Positions 7,815-11,552 of a DNA stretch of 11,552 nucleotides are shown here, in pieces. The stretch's first letter is position 1. The number at the start of each line of letters is the position of its first letter. The translations under genes and the position numbers were made by a program. The notes under the pieces were generated by a model. That model searched no databases and was not told the DNA's origin. It was given only the letters and a program-made list of their open reading frames with translations. Source of the stretch: Thiothrix phosphatis (GTDB lineage Bacteria > Pseudomonadota > Gammaproteobacteria > Thiotrichales > Thiotrichaceae); contig NZ_JAYMYJ010000097.1 in assembly GCF_035668035.1 (NCBI RefSeq), positions 1 to 11,552 of the forward strand, written 5' to 3'.

Positions 7815-8153
7815 ATGCCGAAACTGATCTTTTTACCGCATGAAGACGTTTGCCCAGAAGGGGCGGTCATTGACGCCGAGCCGGGCATCAGCATTTGTGA
7901 CGCCGCCTTGCGGCATGGCATTGAAATTGAGCATGCCTGTGAAAAGTCCTGCGCCTGCACGACGTGCCATGTGTATATTCGTGAAGGCTTCGATTCGTTG
8001 GAAGATGCCACCGATCAGGAAGAGGATTACCTCGACAAGGCATGGGGGGTTGATCCGGATTCGCGCCTGAGCTGTCAGGCCAAGGTGGCGGATGAGGATC
8101 TTGTGATCGAAATTCCCAAATATACCATCAATATGGTGTCCGAAAACCACTAG
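7815..8153 (+). CDS. fdx: ISC-type [2Fe-2S] ferredoxin
   Basis: Adrenodoxin-type ferredoxin that donates electrons during cluster assembly on IscU. The 112-residue protein has cluster ligands C42, C48, C51 (HACEKSCACTTCHVY) and C87 (RLSCQAKV), the same positions as in E. coli Fdx. C46 is an extra non-ligand cysteine within the loop. The acidic helix DSLEDATDQEEDYLD (60-74) is the usual docking face for IscS. It starts three bases after the hscA TAA, with AAGGGA inside the end of hscA as the ribosome site. iscX follows after 12 bases. Confidence 0.97.
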   Translation: MPKLIFLPHEDVCPEGAVIDAEPGISICDAALRHGIEIEHACEKSCACTTCHVYIREGFDSLEDATDQEEDYLDKAWGVDPDSRLSCQAKVADEDLVIEIPKYTINMVSENH

Positions 8154-8165
8154 GGAGGCGCGGGC

Positions 8166-8369
8166 ATGGATGAACTCAAATGGACGGATACGCAGGAAAT
8201 AGCCATTCAGCTATATGATGCGCACCCGGATGTGGATCCGCGTTATCTCCGTTTCACTGACCTGCATGCATGGGTGATGGAGTTGGACGGTTTTAATGAT
8301 GACCCTAACAAGTCCAACGAGAAAATTCTTGAAGCCATCCAGCTAGCGTGGATGGCGGAAGCGGAGTGA
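8166..8369 (+). CDS. iscX: IscX, small acidic iron-binding modulator of IscS
   Basis: Small acidic protein that binds iron and the IscS surface, modulating desulfurase activity; its exact role is still debated in model bacteria. 67 residues against 66 in E. coli. Family hallmarks visible are LKWTDTQEIAIQLYDAHPDVDP (4-25), YLRFTDLHAWVMEL (27-40), FNDDP (43-47), SNEKILEAIQLAWMAE (50-65). GGAGG at 8154-8158 lies seven bases before the ATG. It is the last gene of the isc operon; the convergent hairpin begins three bases after its stop. Confidence 0.95.
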   Translation: MDELKWTDTQEIAIQLYDAHPDVDPRYLRFTDLHAWVMELDGFNDDPNKSNEKILEAIQLAWMAEAE

Positions 8370-8371
8370 GG

Positions 8372-8398
8372 GAAAGGAGGGCTGGTCAGCCCCCTTTC
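8372..8398. terminator. Convergent hairpin between iscX and the M23 peptidase gene
   Basis: GAAAGG (8372-8377) plus GGGCT (8379-8383) pairs perfectly with AGCCCCCTTTC (8388-8398), with A8378 bulged and a GGTC tetraloop (8384-8387). The stem is 11 base pairs and GC-rich at the loop. It starts three bases after the iscX stop and overlaps the last codons and TGA (8388-8386) of the opposite gene. Neither side has a long T-run (TTTCTGG on the plus strand), so it may act as a two-way terminator or a 3'-end stabiliser rather than a classical intrinsic terminator. Confidence 0.65.
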
Positions 8399-9972
8399 TG
8401 GTCGGATGCAGGCTTGTTGCTGTCAGCAGAAGCCAGTTTGCGCAAATCAGAGAGTTGTTGGGTCATGTCGGCGGCAAGGTTTTTGAACTGGCGGATTTCT
8501 TCGGCAGTCATGATGCCTTCCTGCGGCAATTCGACAGTCATGGGATTTTGGGGTTCGCCATTGAGGCGGAACTCATAGTGGACATGATTGCCGGTGGATG
8601 TCCCGGTAGAGCCAACATAGCCAATAACATCGCCTCGTTTGACGCTGTCGCCTGATTGCAGGTCTTCCCTGAAGGCGGACATATGGCCGTAAAGCGTAGT
8701 GATGTCCCCATTATGGCGTAATTCCACCACGTTGCCGTAACCGTTTTGCCGCCCCATGAATTTGACGCTGCCGTCGGCGGTGGCATGGATAGGCGTGCCG
8801 CGTGGTGCGGCGAAGTCTGTGCCGGTATGGCTTTTGAACAGCCCAAATACAGGATGGCGGCGCATGCCAAAACCTGAGCTCATGCGCCCATCCAATGGCT
8901 TGCGGTCAAATGCAGTGCGCTTGAGTTCGGTGTCGCCGTTTGGATGGAAGTAGTCAGTTTTCCCATCTTCAAGCGTGAAACGGATGCGCTGATAGGTGTT
9001 TTTGCCACTGGTGTATTCAGCAGCCAGTATTTTGTCTGTGTAAATGCTCTCGCCTTGATAACGGTAATCTTCAAAAATAAGGCCGACCTTATCGCCTGCC
9101 TTGATGTCCCGCTTGAAGTCAACATCCTGAAGGAAAACCTGGCCGAGCTGACGTATTAAAGAGCTGCCCAACCCAGCAGCTTTTCCGTCACGCTGAACGG
9201 AGTGTCTGACGCTGAAGGCGATTTTTGAATTGCGGACTTCAAGAATGTCTTTTTCCCAATGTCCCTTAAAGCCTTCGTCGGTAGCAGAGATAACATATGC
9301 ATTATCCTTGTCTTTGGCGTAAATCAATTGTTGCAGGCTACCATCCACTACTTGGGTCAGAATATGGGCATCAGTTTTCAGGTGTTTCAATTCTTGTTTG
9401 ATGGAAGGGTCTTCCAATAGCTTTTTCGATGTTTTCGCCAATTCAAGGACGCCCATAATGGATTCCAGAGTGTCGTTGTCAGCGACCGTCTGCATCGACC
9501 AACTGCCTTGGGTCGCGTCCGGCAGGACATCAACCGCATAGCCAGAAAACGATTCAACGGCAACTGCGGGCAGGTTTAAATCTTTGATGATTTGGGCGGG
9601 AGAGTTTTTATCCAGGTAAGGCTCATTTAGGCTCAGGATTTTGTCCTTTTCCGGGGAACTGATCATGGAGTACACCGGAATATTGCCCAGTGTTGCCAAT
9701 CCGCAAGTTAGGAGGAGTGAGCGGGTGGCAATGTAGCGCAGGGGCTTTTTCGCAGAGGGGGAGGTTGGTGGGGCGATGGAAGCCTTTTTTTCCTGCTTGG
9801 TGTTGGTTGGGGTAGGTTTGAAGAAGCTTTTTGCAGGCTTGGGTTTGTAATCCCCTGGAATATTGATTTCAATGCCACCAGTGGGCAGGTTGTAATGCCG
9901 TATGGCCTCTTCCCAACTTTTTTTCTTTTTCTCAGGGAATGGCCTTCTGTTGGAAGATAACAAGGGTTGCAC
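8386..9972 (-). CDS. M23 family peptidoglycan endopeptidase, MepM-like, membrane-anchored
   Basis: Probable periplasmic D,D-endopeptidase that opens peptidoglycan cross-links for wall growth. The 528-residue reading has a long basic, Pro/Lys-rich cytoplasmic head (1-78), one membrane anchor near 79-103 and an OapA/LysM-like region near 155-220. An MepM-type middle domain spans about 245-350 (GLGSSLIRQLGQVF, GDKVGLIFEDY, ILAAEY). The M23 domain spans about 360-480: HTGTD (H382, D386) and H465 are zinc ligands, and H430 (YGH) and H463 (HVHYEF) are catalytic. The start is uncertain. GTG at 9972 has no spaced ribosome site, while TTG at 9963, three codons later, has GGAG (9975-9972) eight bases ahead. 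The 5' half is markedly AT-richer than the catalytic half. Its position divergent from tyrS matches Pseudomonas. Confidence 0.9.
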   Translation of the reverse strand: MQPLLSSNRRPFPEKKKKSWEEAIRHYNLPTGGIEINIPGDYKPKPAKSFFKPTPTNTKQEKKASIAPPTSPSAKKPLRYIATRSLLLTCGLATLGNIPVYSMISSPEKDKILSLNEPYLDKNSPAQIIKDLNLPAVAVESFSGYAVDVLPDATQGSWSMQTVADNDTLESIMGVLELAKTSKKLLEDPSIKQELKHLKTDAHILTQVVDGSLQQLIYAKDKDNAYVISATDEGFKGHWEKDILEVRNSKIAFSVRHSVQRDGKAAGLGSSLIRQLGQVFLQDVDFKRDIKAGDKVGLIFEDYRYQGESIYTDKILAAEYTSGKNTYQRIRFTLEDGKTDYFHPNGDTELKRTAFDRKPLDGRMSSGFGMRRHPVFGLFKSHTGTDFAAPRGTPIHATADGSVKFMGRQNGYGNVVELRHNGDITTLYGHMSAFREDLQSGDSVKRGDVIGYVGSTGTSTGNHVHYEFRLNGEPQNPMTVELPQEGIMTAEEIRQFKNLAADMTQQLSDLRKLASADSNKPASDQKGG

Positions 9973-9988
9973 TCCATACTGAAGTCAA

Positions 9989-10016
9989 ATTGTATTTTCT
10001 GTGTAAAAAACGTCCA
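9989..10016 (-). promoter_or_regulatory. Candidate promoter of the M23 peptidase gene
   Basis: On the minus strand, TACAAT (9994-9989) matches five of six -10 positions. TGGACG (10016-10011) matches four of six -35 positions, with a 16-base spacer. Transcription would begin near 9982, leaving a leader of about 10 bases before the GTG at 9972 or about 19 before the TTG at 9963. The latter leaves room for the GGAG ribosome site and so favours the TTG start. Confidence 0.45.
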
Positions 10017-10081
10017 CAGAAACCCGTTAGTTTACGGAGGTTAGCGAGTATGTACTGAATTATTCCTGAATTCAATAGGTG

Positions 10082-10110
10082 TTGACTCACCACGTTTATC
10101 AGCCAAGAAT
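10082..10110 (+). promoter_or_regulatory. Candidate tyrS promoter
   Basis: TTGACT (10082-10087), a 17-base spacer and AAGAAT (10105-10110) give a plausible sigma-70 promoter with a leader of about 100 bases. A second candidate is the extended -10 TGTTAAACT (10156-10164), which has only a poor -35 at unusual spacing. The leader shows no strong hairpin or T-box-like structure. The surrounding DNA is AT-rich; the line 10141-10200 is 28% GC by hand count. Confidence 0.4.
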
Positions 10111-10218
10111 GAACGACACTCTGCATCACTCGCTTGCTTCGTTATCTAAGAAAACTGTTAAACTTAAGCGTCTATGTAGATCAAAACTAAAGAATTGTCA
10201 ATCCTGGAGCATGAATTA

Positions 10219-11418
10219 ATGGATCATATTGCCGACCAAATGCAGGAGCTGATGCGCGGAAGCGAAGAAGTCCTTGTCGAGGCCGAATTCGTCGAGAAGC
10301 TTAAACAAGGACGGCCATTGCGCATCAAGGCGGGTTTTGACCCTACTGCGCCAGATCTTCATCTTGGTCATACAGTACTTATAAACAAGCTTCGGCAATT
10401 TCAGGAGGTAGGTCACCATATTTTATTCCTGATCGGGGATTTTACTGGGATGATTGGCGATCCAACCGGGAAGTCCGCTACGCGCCCCCCCCTGACTGCC
10501 GAACAGGTGCAGCAGAATGCGCTGACCTACCAGGAACAAATTTTTAAAATTCTGGATCCGCAGAAGACTGAGATCACCTTCAATTCCCGGTGGATGAGCC
10601 AACTTGGCAGCGCCGGTCTTATCCAACTGGCGGCCAAATACACAGTTGCGCGCATGCTGGAACGGGATGACTTCAGCAAGCGTTATAAATCCGGACAGTC
10701 CATAGCCATTCACGAATTCCTCTACCCTTTGGTGCAGGGGTATGACTCTGTCGCTTTGCAAGCCGATGTGGAACTGGGAGGGACTGATCAAAAGTTTAAT
10801 CTGTTGGTAGGGCGTGAGTTGCAGCGTCAATACGGGCAGGAACAGCAAATCGTTATCACCATGCCATTGCTGGAGGGGTTGGACGGAGTCAACAAAATGT
10901 CCAAATCCTTGGGCAACTATATAGGCATTACTGACGCGCCCAATGACATGTTTGGCAAGATCATGTCCATTTCGGATGAGTTGATGTGGCGCTACTTTGA
11001 ATTGCTCAGTTTCCGTCCGCTTGCTGAAATCAGGCGTTTCAAACAGGATGTCGAGCAGGGCATGAATCCGCGTGACCTCAAGTTTCTGCTGGCGGAGGAA
11101 ATCATTGAGCGTTTCCATAGCCGTAATGCTGCGATTGGTGCCCGTGAGGAGTTCATTGCGCGTTTCCAGAAAGGCGCGATGCCGGATGATATGCCGGAGA
11201 TCAACTTGGACAATGCGGGGGAAGGTATGTTGGTTACGGCATTATTGAAAGCAGCCGGATTGGTTGGCAGCACTTCTGACGCCATGCGGATGATTCAACA
11301 GGGTGCGGTGAAGATTGACGGAAATAAGATAGAAGACCGTAGCCTTATGATTGAAAAAGGTATTTCCGCTGTGTTCCAGGTGGGGAAGCGTAAGTTCGCC
11401 AAAGTTACGCTGAACTGA
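10219..11418 (+). CDS. tyrS: Tyrosyl-tRNA synthetase, TyrZ type
   Basis: Class I aminoacyl-tRNA synthetase that charges tRNA-Tyr with tyrosine. 399 residues from the ATG at 10219, the same length as I recall for Pseudomonas TyrZ, and the N-terminus lines up with it. The HIGH-type motif is HLGH at 48-51, GGTDQKFN (187-194) belongs to the tyrosine pocket, and KMSKS is at 226-230. The KMSKS form and the sequence place it in the TyrZ subgroup rather than the KFGKS type of E. coli TyrS. The S4 RNA-binding domain is at about 335-399. GGAG at 10206-10209 lies nine bases before the ATG. The frame is open to a TTG at 10195, which would add eight residues but has no ribosome site. The next element is a promoter only 23 bases after the stop. 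Confidence 0.97.
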   Translation: MDHIADQMQELMRGSEEVLVEAEFVEKLKQGRPLRIKAGFDPTAPDLHLGHTVLINKLRQFQEVGHHILFLIGDFTGMIGDPTGKSATRPPLTAEQVQQNALTYQEQIFKILDPQKTEITFNSRWMSQLGSAGLIQLAAKYTVARMLERDDFSKRYKSGQSIAIHEFLYPLVQGYDSVALQADVELGGTDQKFNLLVGRELQRQYGQEQQIVITMPLLEGLDGVNKMSKSLGNYIGITDAPNDMFGKIMSISDELMWRYFELLSFRPLAEIRRFKQDVEQGMNPRDLKFLLAEEIIERFHSRNAAIGAREEFIARFQKGAMPDDMPEINLDNAGEGMLVTALLKAAGLVGSTSDAMRMIQQGAVKIDGNKIEDRSLMIEKGISAVFQVGKRKFAKVTLN

Positions 11419-11420
11419 CG

Positions 11421-11469
11421 AAAAAAAATATCAGAAAGTGATTGACTGCCTGAATGCTCCCTGTATAAT
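11421..11469 (+). promoter_or_regulatory. rRNA operon P1-type promoter with UP-like element
   Basis: TTGACT (11442-11447), a 16-base spacer and a perfect TATAAT (11464-11469) form a near-consensus core promoter. The discriminator directly after it is GCGCAAC, GC-rich like E. coli rrn P1 promoters and typical of ppGpp/DksA-controlled stable-RNA genes. An A8 tract (11421-11428), then ATAT and AAAG, lie about -55 to -37 relative to a start near 11476, as in UP elements. Known linkage of tyrZ to an rRNA operon in Pseudomonas supports an rRNA promoter. No 16S sequence falls inside the window, so a tRNA operon remains possible. Confidence 0.8.
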
Positions 11470-11475
11470 GCGCAA

Positions 11476-11508
11476 CTTCTTCAGGGGCAAACGCCTCTGA
11501 AACAGAAG
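11476..11508 (+). other. Hairpin at the start of the stable-RNA leader
   Basis: TTCAGGGGC (11480-11488) pairs with GCCTCTGAA (11493-11501) in nine pairs, one of them G-U, around an AAAC loop. CTTC (11476-11479) and GAAG (11505-11508) extend it across an ACA bulge. It starts at the predicted transcription start, so the RNA would have a 5' stem. No T-run follows, so it is not a terminator. The leader after it (11509-11552) shows no recognisable boxA before the window ends. Confidence 0.55.
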
Positions 11509-11552
11509 GAAAATCAGAGACTTAGGTTGAAGGTTGGAAATCTGAAGTGGAC

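Noticed and set aside
9708..9977. 89-codon minus-strand frame starting with ATG at 9977
   Set aside because: It overlaps the M23 gene in another frame, has no ribosome site, and its sequence is the frameshifted Lys/Pro-rich head of that gene.
10195..10218. TTG start for tyrS eight codons upstream
   Set aside because: No ribosome site; the ATG at 10219 has GGAG at nine bases and aligns with the TyrZ N-terminus.
9973..10218. T-box or attenuator leader ahead of tyrS
   Set aside because: No T-box sequence, leader peptide or terminator-antiterminator pair is visible, only a four-pair CCGT/ACGG stem near 10024-10037.
1..11552. Mobile elements, CRISPR arrays, defence genes or tRNA genes
   Set aside because: No terminal inverted repeats, regularly spaced repeats, integrase or transposase frames, or tRNA cloverleaf sequences were seen on either strand.

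Overview
The window comes from a gammaproteobacterium, probably outside the Enterobacterales. The evidence is a complete IscR-type isc operon (iscR-iscS-iscU-iscA-hscB-hscA-fdx-iscX) with a cysE directly upstream, the order known from Azotobacter vinelandii. It also carries a TyrZ-type tyrosyl-tRNA synthetase that sits divergent from an M23 peptidase and just ahead of an rRNA-type promoter, as in Pseudomonas. A sulfur-oxidising lineage such as Thiothrix would fit the general look of the proteins, but that genus guess is only an impression.

Layout. Positions 1-1822 (minus strand, running off the left edge) encode a membrane protein fusing the C-terminal part of an LplT-like MFS transporter, a PlsC-type acyltransferase and the beginning of an AMP-binding acyl-ACP synthetase. 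Divergent from it, cysE (2021-2773) makes O-acetylserine, the precursor of cysteine. After a 161-base gap holding a strong promoter with an embedded type 1 IscR operator, eight tightly spaced isc genes run from 2935 to 8369. A hairpin at 8372-8398 separates them from the convergent M23 peptidase gene (8386-9972, minus strand). A 246-base AT-rich divergent promoter region leads to tyrS (10219-11418). Within 24 bases of the tyrS stop begins a near-consensus rRNA P1-like promoter with an A-rich UP-like element and a GC-rich discriminator. The window ends in the transcribed leader, before any recognisable 16S sequence.

How the genes work together. CysE feeds cysteine synthesis. IscS desulfurates cysteine, IscU is the scaffold, and Fdx supplies electrons. 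HscB and HscA release the cluster from IscU, whose LPPVK chaperone-recognition motif is present. IscA is a carrier, IscX a small acidic iron-binding modulator, and IscR a [2Fe-2S] sensor that should repress its own promoter when clusters are plentiful. All key cysteine, lysine, histidine and ATP-binding motifs are intact.

I found no phage, transposon, CRISPR array or defence system, and most of the window is well-understood housekeeping content. The points most worth a second look are the shortened MFS module of the acyltransferase fusion, the composition step and unclear start of the M23 gene, and the very tight tyrS-rRNA promoter junction.
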